A stretch of 64,000 bases of DNA from Timema cristinae. Lineage: Eukaryota; Arthropoda; Insecta; Phasmatodea; Timematidae. The notes beneath the pieces are model-generated. The model did not search any database. It worked only from the letters and a program-made list of their open reading frames with translations, and was not told the origin of the DNA. The stretch covers positions 18,684,890 to 18,748,889 of the forward strand of contig JBCFYV010002255.1 of assembly GCA_039000515.1 (NCBI GenBank), in the 5' to 3' direction. The position numbers were made by a program, and so were the translations under genes. Shown piece by piece: positions 21,461 through 33,389 of the stretch; position 1 is the first letter of the stretch; each line of letters starts with the position of its first letter.

Positions 21461-22672
21461 ACTACTAAAAGCTCGCTCCCCATTGAACCCAACATGTTGA
21501 ATAAATTATAATCCCTCGAATCCAAATTACACCAGAAAGTTAAACTCAAATACTTGAAATCGCTTAAAATAAATCGCAGACTAACCTTATAAAAAGGAGA
21601 AAATACAGTCTTGAATTAGTGATAAAGGTTTGTTTTGATTCGTTAAGCTTGAAATCAATCTTGGTTAGACTAAGGATAGTTTTATTTTAAAATTAACGGT
21701 GATATTTTATATAATTTCTTTTTACAAATTACAGTTACTTTAATGTGCACTGTTATTTCAAAGTTATATTTTGCTTAATCCACTGCTTGATCCAATTTTT
21801 ATTTATATTTAAAATAAACACATTTTAAAAAAAATCTAAGTGAATAAAGTGTACTTAGCTTCCAAAAAGATTAGTCTTTATCTGTTACATTACTTACAAA
21901 CTACATATTATATCTAGACAGGACCCAAAAACCAACTTAAGTTCATCTGATTTTAAATATTTTATCTCACATTTAAAAAAAATTAGAATAAATAATAATT
22001 AGATATAGAAATATTTATAATATTGATAACATTAATAATATTATAAACATTTCTTTCTGAACACCTCATATATAATATATAGGTATACTAAATTTCAGTC
22101 CTATAAACTAATTACTTTAACTTAACAATGGTACATGAAAATCATAAAATAGCAAGTCTTACCCCTTAACTCGTGAACAGAGATGATTTGAAACCATTGA
22201 ATCAATATCTATAGCTTATAATTAATTAACAATTTTGTTAAAATTGTTCAATACATTCTTAATGTCGAATGAGCTAAACTTACTTCAGTGGGCTTAATAC
22301 TACTAAATTATCTCCTAGTTCCTGAATAATTGTTGTTTGGAAAAGAAGACGGCTCATCTAATAGTTGACATTTGCGTCACAACGTCTAGAATCAAATCAG
22401 GTGATATTTCGTTTCTTGAGGACAAACCATTACTTTATGAAAATGATTAATTATTCAAATTTGTGGCATCACATGCTAGGGAACTCATTCTTAATTATAT
22501 CAACTAGGTCTTGTTAAAACGGAGGTTGTCATCAGCCGTACAGTCTCCATTATGTTGGGAAAGGTACTTTAAAAAAATATATTGTTAGTCTAATGCGAGG
22601 ACACAATTGTACTTCGTTTACTTGGGAAGGGAGTATAAATAATGTCATGCTTGGTTCCACAGTGATTTAGCT
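21461..22672. other. AT-rich DNA, nothing recognised
   Basis: No open frame, RNA or repeat copy was identified. The next element begins at 22673. Confidence 0.5.
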
Positions 22673-23444
22673 CAGTGGTATTCAACCTTCTTTGTTCGCT
22701 TATATCTGATATAATTTTCTTCTACTTTGTACTTCAAAAATTGTTGGTGCATAATGCATGTTATACATACTCTACAGTATGACCCATATATACATCTATA
22801 CTTATAAAATAACATGTCCTGACTGAATGACTGACTGATTCATCATCGCCGAGCGCAAACTATCAAGGCTACAAGCATGAAATTCGGACTGTATATTCAT
22901 TTTGTTATGTAGGCACCCACTAAGAAAAGATTTTAGAAAATTCCACCCCAAAGGGATCAAAATAGGGGATGATAATATGTATGATAATATGTATGAAAGT
23001 CCGTCATTTTGAAAGTATACATAAACAAAATTTTGTATTTCGGTTATTGACGTAAAACAAATAAATACGTGTTTCAGGAATTTTGGAAATTTTATTTAAT
23101 AAGGGATGAAAAAGGGGTGAAAGTTTGTATCGGACTTGCATTATTTTTGATCTGAGGTCAAGTTATGGTCATCAACGTAACGTAATATTTTAAATTAATC
23201 TGTAAATACATATGTATATTTTCGTATTTGTATATAATCAACTTCCACGCAAGCAAAGCCGCGGCAACAGCTATCTAGTTTAATATAAATATAATAAACA
23301 AAATAAATGACATTTTAAAATAATGTATTATATAATAAGCTTTAAATGAGAACTAAAGTATGTATACATTTTTTGAACCAAACATACCTCTAAGATGAAT
23401 TCACGTACCCTCGGGGTACGCGTACCTCAGATTAAAAACCACTG
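22673..23444 (-). mobile_element. hAT-type element, carrying a Helitron
   Basis: Left end CAGTGGTATTCAACC and right end complement CAGTGGTTTTTAATC; subterminal 'GGTACGCGTACC' at the right resembles 'GGACCCTCAAGGGTACG' of the element at 34244. Once the Helitron at 22795-23278 is removed it is about 290 bp. No clear 8 bp duplication. Confidence 0.6.
22795..23278 (+). mobile_element. Non-autonomous Helitron, copy 2
   Basis: Same start (TCTATACTTATAAAATAAC) and CTAG end (23275-23278) as copy 1, between A and T. Differs mainly by a 13-base ATGATAATATGTA duplication near 22980 and by a shorter (CTGA) run. Very similar copies suggest fairly recent spread. Confidence 0.88.
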
Positions 23445-23529
23445 CTCTCGCCTATGAGATATACCCTTAGTAAAATCGGTAAATGGGTTTGGCCTACATA
23501 ATTTGTAGGGTTACAAAAATATATTCTAA

Positions 23530-24475
23530 ATATATTACCAGTTAGCTCCCAAAAAATGAGTTTTTGAGAAAAAAAAAATTATCATATAAAGCAATCATTA
23601 GATAAGAATATTGAACAATATTGATTGAAAAATTATTTTTTTCTAATAAATGGTACGGTGCACCGCCCAGACTTTCTCTTTATTTTATCTTTAAATATAC
23701 ATTTATTAAAAACTTGTATGATTTGTGAACCGAAATAATAGGTGTACACATTGTTGTAGAAACATTACAGCAAATATCATAAATGAAATAATATAAACTG
23801 TTACTCTTGGGCATTAGGAACTAGGAAAGCTGTTAGAGAAAAAGGAGAAATATCTTTGTCTACCAAAGAGCATAAGAATCATATTTATTTTTTATGACCT
23901 GAATTAAAAAGTATATATATTTACTTATAGCTCAGAAACTATTGGTTTTATAAAAATATATTTTAATAAAAGATAAAAGTATTACAACTCACAATATTAA
24001 GTTATTTCGTGTCTCAAAAGTTGCGAAGAAATAATCAAAATTGTAAATTTCCCATAATATATAAGGTAATCTCAAAGTAATTTAATAGGAAAAATGAGAG
24101 CTGCCATCTTTTTTAGAATGATAAAATTTGTCTAGATATAAAATATAAACAAAAATTTTAGTGCAAAGTTCTAGAAAATCGATTTTTTTCTCTCTTTTCC
24201 CTTAAATAAACAACCCTAAAAATTTGGTTTGAAAATCTAAATTACATCTAATTAAAGAGAAAAATCTTATATTTGAATCATATTTTTTATAAAATCAATA
24301 AGATAGAAACCAATAGAGATAAGAAAGTAATACACCATCACGAAAATAACTTTTTCGGTTTCAGGAGGTCATAAAACTTCGATATTTATCAAAATCTCAA
24401 GTTAGATATTTTTTTAACGATCATAATACTTCTCTCTCTGAGGGGCTGAGAGAGAGAAATTGCTAGAAACATGAT
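23530..24475 (+). repeat. Family N repeat copy
   Basis: Includes 'AAATGGTACGGTGCACCG', 'CTCAGAAACTATTGGTTTTA', 'AAAATCGATTTTTTTCTC', 'GGTCATAAAACTTCGATAT' and the end block 'CGATCATAATACTTCTCTC'. This gives the fullest plus-strand order of the family. Confidence 0.68.
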
Positions 24476-24654
24476 TTTAAAAAAATGTGAGAGTATATTT
24501 CGATTCTTATAATGGGGAATATTTTTAACAGTCCCAAGAATTACTAAAACCACTTGTATATGTTTATACAAGTAATATGACATGACGCTATCAATTTTGA
24601 TAGATATTGTCAATACCTATAATATAACACTTATCATAAAATATTCTGACATCT

Positions 24655-24805
24655 TATATCAGTCGGTAGCGTGTCTTTATACTTAATTAAGGGTCCCGAG
24701 CTCGATTCTCAGCATGGTCTAAAAATTTATCATTGGTGAAATCTGAGTTTCCCCTTCATATTGATGAATTGGCTAGAATTTATGTCTGTTCTAGATTTTA
24801 TATAT
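24655..24805 (+). mobile_element. SINE family F copy 2
   Basis: 'CAGTCGGTAGCGTGTC', B box 'CCGAGCTCGATTCTC', then 'GTGAAATCTGAGTTTCCCC' as in the copy at 61935. Truncated at the right. Confidence 0.58.
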
Positions 24806-24850
24806 ATTGTATTTTCTGAAAAGTTCTTGCTACAAAATCCTACTATACGT

Positions 24851-25108
24851 CACCCACCTCGGTGGTATAGTTAGCTAACGCATTAGTTTCTTATTGAGCT
24901 AGAATGCCTAGGACGGGGAAATCGAGGTTCGAATCTCCCCAAGTGAAATGGGGGTGGTTTTCCCTAAATAGTTTCAGACTCTTACTCCACGCAAACGCGG
25001 GTTCACTTCCTCTTTATTCAACCTTCACAATTTCTAACCAATTAGCATAATTAGTACTTAAGCGTATAGCCCGAACGGCTAGTGATTCGCAGTGCTTAGT
25101 ATTAATTA
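24851..25108 (+). mobile_element. SINE family C copy 5
   Basis: Complete element with slightly altered tail ('GAACGGCTAGTGATTCGC'). Duplication TACTATACGT is exact at 24841-24850 and 25109-25118. Confidence 0.84.
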
Positions 25109-25194
25109 TACTATACGTTAGCTTGGACGCGTTACAACAACGCTTGTTGACTTTTTTTTTTGTGGCGTCACATATTAAAGGTCCAAACACTCCC

Positions 25195-25312
25195 TGGAGA
25201 CGCAGTGTTTCGCAAATTGTGGCCCTCAGACACAGACAAAAAATATACCCAGACACTCAACCTCCAGAGTAAAATGTTGCTGTCCTTTTGGCAGCGCGAG
25301 TCCTTTGTAACG
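25195..25312. mobile_element. Fold-back family K, half copy
   Basis: 'ATATACCCAGACACTCAACC' and 'TCCTTTTGGCAGCGCGAGTC' match the left arm of the full copy at 60555-60783. The right arm is not present. Confidence 0.5.
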
Positions 25313-25559
25313 GTACTAGTATAGCACGTTACAATTTTGCAACCCCATGTTAACCTACAAGCATAAATTCTCTTTCGATTCATACTAATCACCCGAAGAA
25401 CGTCGATATTAACTTATACCTCCTAGAATAGAACTCTTCTCTATTCTAGTTCCATATAGTCTCAAGCTATATACAAACATTATGATTCACAATCAACTCT
25501 CTTCTATATAAACTGTTCATGTACTCACCCTCTGAATCTTCTGGCTAGCACCACCCTTC

Positions 25560-26300
25560 AAGCTTGGCCTAACTTCAACACGTCCTAATCCGACGAGTGG
25601 GGCAAATCAGCCGTGGTGTCTCAACACCTGATGTTCCGGTCAGCCTGGTCAAAAGTAATCTGATGGGAGACTGCCAGGATAACATTCTAGATGTGGGCTT
25701 GGATTTACCTGCCCTCTTGTGGTGTGTGGAACCAACCTCCAAATCATCGCCTGATCACCTGCTCGTCAGCGACTCCTGTTAAAAAGATCACCATCAATAA
25801 TCTTGGTTGACCTTGATGAAGATGCGATGACCAATCAGAGAATGGGAAGAGAAATGGTGTACGTGTCTAAATGAATGCAGTGCTTCACAAACGTGACATC
25901 ACCGGCTAGTTTGAACTTCTCCCCCCTTTGTTTCCCTTGACAACGAGACGCTATATAACGTGGTGGTGCTGAATAGAACATTGACTATTGAAATTGGCAC
26001 CACTGAGGGTGGACTCTAGTAACTTGTATGGACTATTAATATTTTGATATCGTCAGGAGACGATTATTCCCGAAAATGAACTCTACCTAGAAAGTTGTAA
26101 ATCTGTGTAAATATTCGTAATTCTTATTTAAATATTGAATCTATAGATAGGTCATATAAATTAGGACTCTTATTTTTTTGACTTTAGAGATAGTTTTGTA
26201 ATTTTGGTTGAAATATGAGTATTTCTAAAGAGAAATTTTACTTTCAAAATATATTATTTTGGTGTCGCCTCTAGGGCGATTGCATCTTTAATTAATTTGT
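25560..26300 (+). promoter_or_regulatory. Promoter-like or LTR-like segment
   Basis: Less AT-rich than its surroundings. 'ATGACCAATCAGAG' (25827-25840) holds a CCAAT box and 'CGCTATATAACG' (25948-25959) a TATA box about 115 bases later. 'TGTTAAAAAG' at 25777 could be an LTR start and 'TTTGGTGTCGCC' at 26259-26270 has the TGG of a primer-binding site, but no LTR duplicate, CA end or target duplication is seen. So it may be a solo LTR, a host promoter, or chance. No open frame follows. Confidence 0.35.
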
Positions 26301-26360
26301 AAATATCTTATAAATGATCTTCGTACTCTACTATGTTTTGTTGAGGTGCATTAAAATTCA

Positions 26361-26650
26361 GGGTGACCTGGCAGTCTAGGGGTAAGGTGTCAGACTTCTG
26401 TGCTGGTGGCCGGGGTTCAATCCTCGGTCCCGACACAGATTTATCTTTTTGCCCAACCCTTCCTTCACCTCTGACAAGACATCTTGTGAATGTGGGGAAT
26501 GCCAGGCCTCCACCTGGTTCGGATTCCATGTTAAACTGTAGGTCCTTCATTTCATCTCACAATCACCCAACCATTACACATTAGCGTAAGTGCGTATAAC
26601 CCGAATGGGTAGTAAGACGGGTGCTAATAATAATAATAATAATAATAATA
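26361..26650 (+). mobile_element. SINE family A copy 7, full length
   Basis: Short-form body (GACAAGACATCTTGTGAATG), tail and (AAT)9. Flanks CATTAAAATTCA (26349-26360) and CATTAAAATTTA (26652-26663) are the duplication with one change. Confidence 0.87.
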
Positions 26651-26663
26651 ACATTAAAATTTA

Positions 26664-27294
26664 ATTTAAAATCATTTAAATGCATTGATTTGTTTTCTAA
26701 TATTTATGTGACGTAAATTCCGCTTGTTTGTCTTATATTTAACTTTAAATCTTGCAAAGTCTTCTTAAATGAATATTAATTCAGTAACCCTTGTTAGTTG
26801 TCATTTATGCCGCATTTTAGTAAATGACTTTGATGATGACATTTTAGTAGCCCCACGAGAGATTCGACTTATGGTCTGAAGTCTAACTCTTCGTTTGTTA
26901 AAAATTTAATGTTTGTTATAACACAACCGTTTCAGTAAATATGTATATTTTCGTCTTTAGAAGCTCAACATTTTCTTAATAACCAAAATAAGGGCTCATA
27001 AAGCTATTCATTGTTAGTGAATTTGTGTAAAGATTATTATTTGTTTTCTTTTGACTTCTTTAAAGTAAATAAGGTCAAATTGACTCTGCCTGTTATTCTT
27101 TTGTTTCTCGTTGAAACTATCTATTGCACATTGTTTTCAAACTACAGCTATAGAATGACCCTTAAGGTCACGTGAATTATTGTCATATTTTTCAATAAAC
27201 TATTATCCTAACTTTTAACTCTTGCTAATGCTGTTTTCAATTATTTTGTATATTAGCTTACCTACTTCCTTCCTTGTAGTATTTTTAGTGCCCT
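26664..27294. other. AT-rich spacer
   Basis: No gene or repeat recognised. Confidence 0.5.
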
Positions 27295-27482
27295 ATTACT
27301 ATACGGTAACAGAGAGGGTGTAACACCTTCAACACTAGGATCACTGCGGTATATCCTATCATCACCCAGTAGTGACACTAGCGAGGCCTAGTGTTGAAGG
27401 ACTCAAGCTGGCAAAGGAGCGCAGCGAAACCCCTGTAAGGTTGAGTCTTGTTTATTAGTTCTGTGGCCTAGGACCACCGTGG
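27295..27482. mobile_element. Fold-back family K, right-hand copy
   Basis: 'CTTCAACACTAGGATCACTG' pairs with 'CTAGTGTTGAAGGACTC', a hairpin, followed by 'AAGGAGCGCAGCGAAACC' and 'GTGGCCTAGG' as in 60640-60782. The far left arm is missing. Confidence 0.6.
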
Positions 27483-27767
27483 CGGCCTATCAACTTATCC
27501 ACAGCATCCTAAAAGGTTTAGTAATTACAATAAAATAAAGAATGTTGATAGCATATAATGCAAACCTTGAGATATGCAAAATATATATGAAATATTCATA
27601 CTATGCACTATTTCTTTCCTCGGCAAGCACAAGGCACATAGAAAAGTATGTCTGTACCAACATTAAGTCAACCAATTTAAACAGTAATCAACAATTATGA
27701 GGCTTAAATGTTAGGAATATTCATTCAACTATTACTTAGAGGGCCTACTAGTTCAATGTAATTTTTT

Positions 27768-28010
27768 TTATTTAGCACCACGTCTTACTACCCGTTCGAG
27801 ATATAATCTAATGTATTAATTAGGATAGTATTTTTAGAGACAATAAAGGTTATATTTAGAAGAAGTGTACCCACATTTGCGTGTAGGTAAAGTGGTAAAC
27901 CATGAGTAAAAACCACCCTCATTACTCCTGACCAAGATTCGATCCTGGATATCCCCGTCATCGGCCACTGCGAGAGTAGCACGTTAGACCACGCGGCCAC
28001 CAAAGTGGAT
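27768..28010 (-). mobile_element. SINE family D copy 3
   Basis: Minus-strand copy ending in a good D head (complement of 'GTTAGACCACGCGGCCACC'). Flanks AATGTAATT at about 27756 and 28014 are a likely duplication. Confidence 0.8.
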
Positions 28011-28136
28011 TTAAATGTAATTACATGAGCTTTTTTTTTCTTTAAATACCGTATTTAATTTTATAAATTAATTTTAGTCTTCTATATTAGTCTTAATATG
28101 GAATTGATTAAAAATACTGTTTTTTTTTCCACAAAA

Positions 28137-28530
28137 TGTTCAACCTTCCCCCTCTCAATCGTATGGCTTAGTGGCCCATCAATGCGCGCATCATAGCTTC
28201 TATTGGTGGCCCTCCATCACTAAAAGTTTGAGAAACATTCCTTGTGGGAAAAGTTTCATAAAGGGTCATGGTGCCCCGTCCTAGTTCTCCCAGGGTACGG
28301 GCACCACGTGGGGGAAATCCCTTAGTTTCGCTGATGACCACCCGGAGTTTAAGGAGGGAAAAATGGGTCCAGATTATAATTAGCCTCGCCTGTCGGGGAG
28401 TGCGTGTACTACGCCCTGTGCGTATATGTAGACAGTGAGTGCGTGCGGCGCTTGCGCGGCCGAACAGTATCGACCGTGACCAGGGGAGTGCACCAGTTGT
28501 ACACACAGGGACAAACATTGTGGAACATTA
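28137..28530. other. GC-richer island of unknown nature
   Basis: 'GTGCGGCGCTTGCGCGGCCG' and 'GGTACGGGCACCACGTGGGG' contrast with the AT-rich surroundings. A 116-residue minus-strand frame (28168-28518) fills it: Arg/Pro/Gly-rich, with 'FSDGGPPIEAMMRA' at its end, no domain I recognise. 'AAGTTTGAGAAACATTCC' at 28224 resembles a hAT end, so part may be transposon. A degraded exon or promoter cannot be excluded. Confidence 0.35.
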
Positions 28531-29284
28531 TCTCTCACTCAAGTAACTAGGTCTGATCTCTTTTATACGAATAGTGAAGTTTTTTAATCGTCTTCGATTA
28601 AAGAGGCAAAAGGAATGGACCTGTCGTAAGACAGAACACCTAATGATAATAAATAATAAAGAGACCACCTACCAGAGCGTTGAGACTCGTTGACAACGTT
28701 AGTAAATTCCTTGTTAATAAAGAAGTGATTTGTTATTTAAAAATTAACATGGCATTGAAATAAATTAATCATTTTCAAGTTTTATAACTTCTTAAAAATA
28801 AAATGAAAATGTTAAAATCAGCTCATTTTCATCAACGGTAACGTGAAATTTAACAGTTCTGAGAGCAAAGTAAATAATTATTAAAGACACAAAACAAACA
28901 ATTAAGTCAATATTCTTAAAAGTTTTAACAAGGTCACAACAATAAAAAGTTAATATAATTGATAATATTTTTTGGGATTATGATACTCCAGAACTGTTAA
29001 TTTAAGAAATAAGACAATGTTAAGATATATCTTTATTTAAGTAGGTGGTGCCCTTAAACACATTTCATTTAAGAAACGTCACTTTATTATTGTGTGTAAT
29101 TTATAATTTATATTAGACCACATATCACTAATACCCTAGCCATCTCCACTTGAAGTCTTCTAACAGAACTTGAACCGATGTCCCCCAGATGTTTGGCAGT
29201 ACAGTTTATGTATATTTAACTGTACAGTTACGTTTAGTACTAGATTTATTAATAGATTAATTTAAAAGGAAGGGATGAGGAAGT
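28531..29284. other. AT-rich spacer
   Basis: No feature recognised. Confidence 0.5.
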
Positions 29285-29475
29285 TGACTTGGAAGAAATG
29301 CACCTTCATTAGAGGTAATAAGAGGTGGGAAAACCAAATAGAAATATCACATGTGTAAATTCCATACACCAATCGAATCAGCCGAGATTCGAACCTAGTT
29401 TTCACCATCACAAGCATTCATGTATACTTTGAGACTGATGTTTTAGACAATGTTACTAAGGGTGTGACATTAATT
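29285..29475 (-). mobile_element. SINE family D relic
   Basis: Decayed copy: 'GAAATGCACCTTCATT', B box complement 'GAGATTCGAACC', and a rough head near 29430-29460. Tail not found. Confidence 0.5.
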
Positions 29476-29507
29476 TGTCAATGGTTACTATTACAAGAAA
29501 AAAATGG

Positions 29508-29935
29508 CCGGCCTCTTGGTTTAGTGGTCAGCAATCAAAGTTAAATTAAAATTATAGCACCACGTCTTACTACCCGCTCGGGTTATACACCTAAGTCTAA
29601 TTACGCTAATAGGTCAGGAATTGGGAAGGTTGAATTTTAGAGTAACTGAACCCACATTTGTGTGGAGGGATAGTGGAAAACCATTTAGAAAAAACCACTC
29701 ACAGTTAACCCGACCAAGATTCGAACCCCGATCTCCCCGTTATCGCAGTCTAGCTTAACACGAATCCAGCGCGTTAGCTAATTAGCCAATGAGGTGGTTG
29801 GGTCAGCATTCCTCGTTACTAACCTGGAAGTCCCGGGTTCAACTCCCTGCGGTACTATAAGTATTTTTCTAGTAGGAGTTTTGTCCCCATGGTCACCATG
29901 GTCTGCTTAGAAATTAGACCTAAGGTAAAGATGTA
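29508..29935 (+). mobile_element. SINE family B copy, interrupted in its head
   Basis: Head 'GGCCTCTTGGTTTAGTGGTC' at 29512-29531 continues at 29812 with 'TCAGCATTCCTCGTTACTAA', B box 'GGGTTCAACTCCC' and 'CCCCATGGTCACCATGG'. A family C SINE interrupts it between A and B boxes. Confidence 0.7.
29540..29808 (-). mobile_element. SINE family C copy 6, inside a B head
   Basis: Minus-strand copy with normal tail and a variant head (GCCAATGAGGTGGTTGG). GGTCAGCAATC and GGTCAGCATTC on its two sides are the duplicated target and come from the host SINE's A-box arm. Confidence 0.8.
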
Positions 29936-29939
29936 GGAA

Positions 29940-30617
29940 ACGCTAGAAAAGGAAAGCGTTCTTGCAATTTTGACAGCAATTTTTTTTTCTGTTAAAATAT
30001 CGCTCTAAGTAGAAACATATAGTAACTATTCATATGGTGTGATATGATTATTATTAGAATTAAAACAACGTCTTACTACCCGTTCGGGTTATACGCCCTT
30101 GCACTAATGTGTAATGGTAGGGTGATTGTGAGATGAAATGGAGGAACTACATTTTAACGTGAGATCCGAAACAAGGTGGAAGCCTGGTATTCTACAATTC
30201 ACAAGTTGTGGATTAATATACGTCTTGTCAGAGGTGAAGGAAGGGTTTGGTAATCATATAAATCTGTGCCCGGACCGAGGATTGAGCATCGGACCCCCTA
30301 GCACAAAAGTCTGACACCTTACCCTCTAGACCACCAGGTCACCCACTTGGTGTGGTATCAACAGTTTTTTAAATATCTGGCAAGGGTAGGTCTATCCTGG
30401 AATTTATTGAAAACTTTTTATCTTCATTTAAAAAGTGTCTCATCTAATGCCGCTATACTCATGATGGATATTCAGTAACTGTTGATATCACCATATGAAT
30501 AAAATTAAACTTCATGTCCTTACTGGATAAATATTTTATATAGTTTGTCCAAAAATATTTTTTGCTATAAAAACTGCATGGATACTGACCTTTTCACACG
30601 TCCCCTACATTCACACC
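29940..30617. mobile_element. T-family TTAA MITE, copy 3, interrupted
   Basis: Left piece 'TTAAAATATCGCTCTAAGTA' (29993 on) and right piece with 'GTTGATATCACCATATGAA' and 'TTTTGCTATAAAAAC', ending 'CATTCACACC' before TTAA (30618-30621). Left terminus not defined. Contains family A SINE copy 8. Confidence 0.6.
30055..30345 (-). mobile_element. SINE family A copy 8
   Basis: Minus-strand copy with long-form body and complete head. Almost no ATT tail is left. Flanks TGGTGTGATAT and TGGTGTGGTAT (about 30035 and 30350) look like the duplication. Confidence 0.8.
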
Positions 30618-30621
30618 TTAA

Positions 30622-32345
30622 GTAAGGTAAAAAGACTTCAAATGGACCACATAGTCATCACATCAACATAATATTTTCGGGGTAAAGTAACCATACCTGC
30701 ATGGCACCTCAAACTCAGAAGACAGTTAAATATCCACCACTACCAGTAGAAGACAGGAATATTTCACCCACAAACCCTGGTAGCATTCTCAAATAATAAT
30801 AATAATAATAATAAGAAACTAGAAAAAAATTAACATTTTTGTTATAATAATAATAATAAAAAATAATATATAATAATAATATAATAATAATAATAAAAGA
30901 GATTAGGGGAGAAAAATGAACATTTTTGTTTATATATATAATGTTCAACGGCCAAGGATTTTTGCCCCTTACTTAGACTTAATGATGTAAATGTAATCCA
31001 AAACACTCACATTTTGCCTGTTGAATCTATAGTAAAATTTTGGTTTAAAGAAACTTTTAGAAGACACAAGCATAATTTTTCACGGCCAATATTGAAACAA
31101 TTTTATTGTTAGTATTATTTTATGAGTATGTATAATATATTTATACCTAAATTATAAACAGTTGGATTGAACACCGTCGAATCAGCAAGAAGGAATTGTA
31201 AAAAGGTGGATTGGTCACCGTAAAATCAATTAGAATAAATTGTAAACAAGTGTAATGAATACCATCCACTCAACTATAAATAATTGTAAACAAGTGTATT
31301 GAACACCGTCGACTCGACTAGAAGGATCTGTAAAATGGGGGATTGGGCACTTCATAGTTTAATATTAGTTGGAAACGAACACATTAAATCACTGAAAGAA
31401 TATTGCTCAGTATAATTATTCATAAAAAATACAAGCAATTTAATAAAGGTGCTGAAAAACGATATGAAATGATAAACAATTAACATTATAGACAAGAGGT
31501 GTACCAACTCAAGCTTAAGGAAAGGGGGGAATCCCATCAAGAATGATTAAAAAAGAGACTATTTACTAAGCAATAAACATATGAAATACATATTTTATTT
31601 GATCAGATTGAATTTATGTCGCTTCCTCACATATATATATATATATATTATATATATAAATATATTTATGTGTACAAACTAAAAACAAAGTGGCCTTAAT
31701 CTAAGAGTTTATTCATAAGATAAATATAAACATTTGAAACTAGATCTGATTTAGACCTATTTTCTTCTGACAGTACACAATTATAGCAGAGACCAACATG
31801 AGAAAAATGAAACCCTCACACATGCTAACAGGTACTTAAGCAGTTCATAAATTATAAAACAGAACAAAGTAATTTATTCCAAGTAACCCGTAGTGGCCTT
31901 TAGGACTCTTCAAACATAATTAACTTGTCAGCTAGTAACGGCGCATGACAAACAACACTCGCAGATCTACCATAAGTCCAAAAGACAAGAGAACTCACAT
32001 AACAACAAGATATATGAACTCTCACAAAGTTCATCCAAGAACTTACAAAATTAAGGCAAGCTAAAAATTAAGAGGGAAAATTAAGGTGAACTAAAAAATT
32101 AATAGGGACCGATTTGATAACGTTCCCAACTGATACCTTAATATGTGGAGTGGGACGTATATATCGCTAGCTAGGATATCCAAACACTCTTCTATCGCCT
32201 CCGCGGCCAAATTGAATTATTTCAAGTCAGAAATTGGATTAAAACTCCATAAATTTATCTGTAAAATAGAAAAGGCACTTACTTAGTCCACCTTCGAAAT
32301 TTCTGGTTACGTTATGAACGTTATATAACAGACCTGCAACCGGTA
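30622..32345. other. AT-rich DNA with ATT/AAT and AT runs
   Basis: Short (AAT)n runs at 30794-30895 and an (AT)n patch at 31630-31660. Repeated local phrase 'TGAACACCGTCGA(A/C)TC' at 31169, 31291 with related text at 31218 and 31255, about 60 bp apart: a degenerate short tandem repeat. No gene. Confidence 0.5.
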
Positions 32346-32347
32346 GT

Positions 32348-32629
32348 TGACCTTGTGGTCTAGGGGTAAGGTGTCAAGACTTCTGTGCTGGAGGTCCGGG
32401 GTTCAATACTCGGTCCCGGCAAAGATATATCTGATTGCCAAACCCTTCCTTCCCCTCTGACAAGACGTGTATTAATCACAACTTGTGAATGTGGGGAACA
32501 CCAGGCCTCCACCGTGGTTCGGATCCTACGTTAAACTGCAGGTCCTCCATTTCATCTCACAATCACCCTACCATTACACATTAGCGTAAGTATGTATAAC
32601 CGAACGGTAGTAAGATGCATTGCTAATAA

Positions 32630-32672
<43 letters not shown>
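32348..32672 (+). mobile_element. SINE family A copy 9, full length
   Basis: Long-form body (GACGTGTATTAATCACAAC), tail and (AAT)12. AACAGACCTGCAA before and AACAGGCCTACAA after are a plausible diverged duplication. The poly-Ile frames on both strands come from the AAT run. Confidence 0.85.
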
Positions 32673-33214
32673 GGCCTACAAGGCATAGCTAACATAACAT
32701 ACAAAGGCTGTATCCGAATTCTCTGTCTTACCGTCGTTACCTTGCTATGTATCCTCATCAGTTGCTCCAACAAGGACGTGGGGAAGAATGGACTTATCCT
32801 AATTGTACCAAGGATGCCGATGACCCCTCCCACGCCTTTGAAATCGATTGAATCCAAGGATGGAAACACTACTTCATTGTGTCACGTCGTTGTTCGACCT
32901 TGGTGCGGGGTTTGATTGTCAACTGTTTAATTTTACTGTCACCGTGCACAACTTTGCATTACCCACCATTTAAAATTATACGACCGGCGTGTTATTATAA
33001 GATAATTTGAAATGTCGTGGGAAAAGAAGTTGTCAAAATCTGTAGGTATGCTAATTAATTTTAAAAGGCTTTTTTTCCTTTTCATCAATTCCTAGACATA
33101 ATCAAACTGATGAAATCAAAATATTTAAAAAAATAGTCAAGATGAAATTTTTTATGTATTTTCACAAGTGCTGGTAGATAGCGTTTAACATAATTTCAGA
33201 GATCAGCGCTAGGT
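32673..33214. other. Unassigned spacer
   Basis: The first 250 bp is of mixed composition and open in two frames, without a recognisable domain; the rest is AT-rich. Confidence 0.4.
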
Positions 33215-33215
33215 A

Positions 33216-33384
33216 CAGTATTCCCATGGATTCTTTGGTATTGAATGCTCACGGCTGACAGCTGACGGCTTTGAAAAGTTACCAGCCCAAATTATGTATC
33301 CCTACACCAACCAAATGATTTGCAAAAACATTTGTTAAGCAGCTGTCGCTTCTGAGAGTCAAAATTTAGGTATATATCTAAACT
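33216..33384. mobile_element. S-family MITE, copy 3, right arm missing
   Basis: Left end CAGTATTCCCATGGATTCT after TA (33214-33215), then 'GCTGACAGCTGACGGC', 'TAGGTATATAT' and a sudden break at about 33384. No right arm. Confidence 0.75.
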
Positions 33385-33389
33385 ACTTC

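Noticed and set aside
20742..21549. Arg/Gly/Cys-rich repeat proteins on the minus strand
   Set aside because: Translations of a ~70 bp minisatellite whose unit length varies, so the frame shifts between units.
26363..26584. Frames over family A SINEs (also 2013, 4328, 5973, 26308, 44110, 44226)
   Set aside because: All are shadows of SINE bodies; the shared phrases such as [14 protein letters not shown] come from the tRNA-like head.
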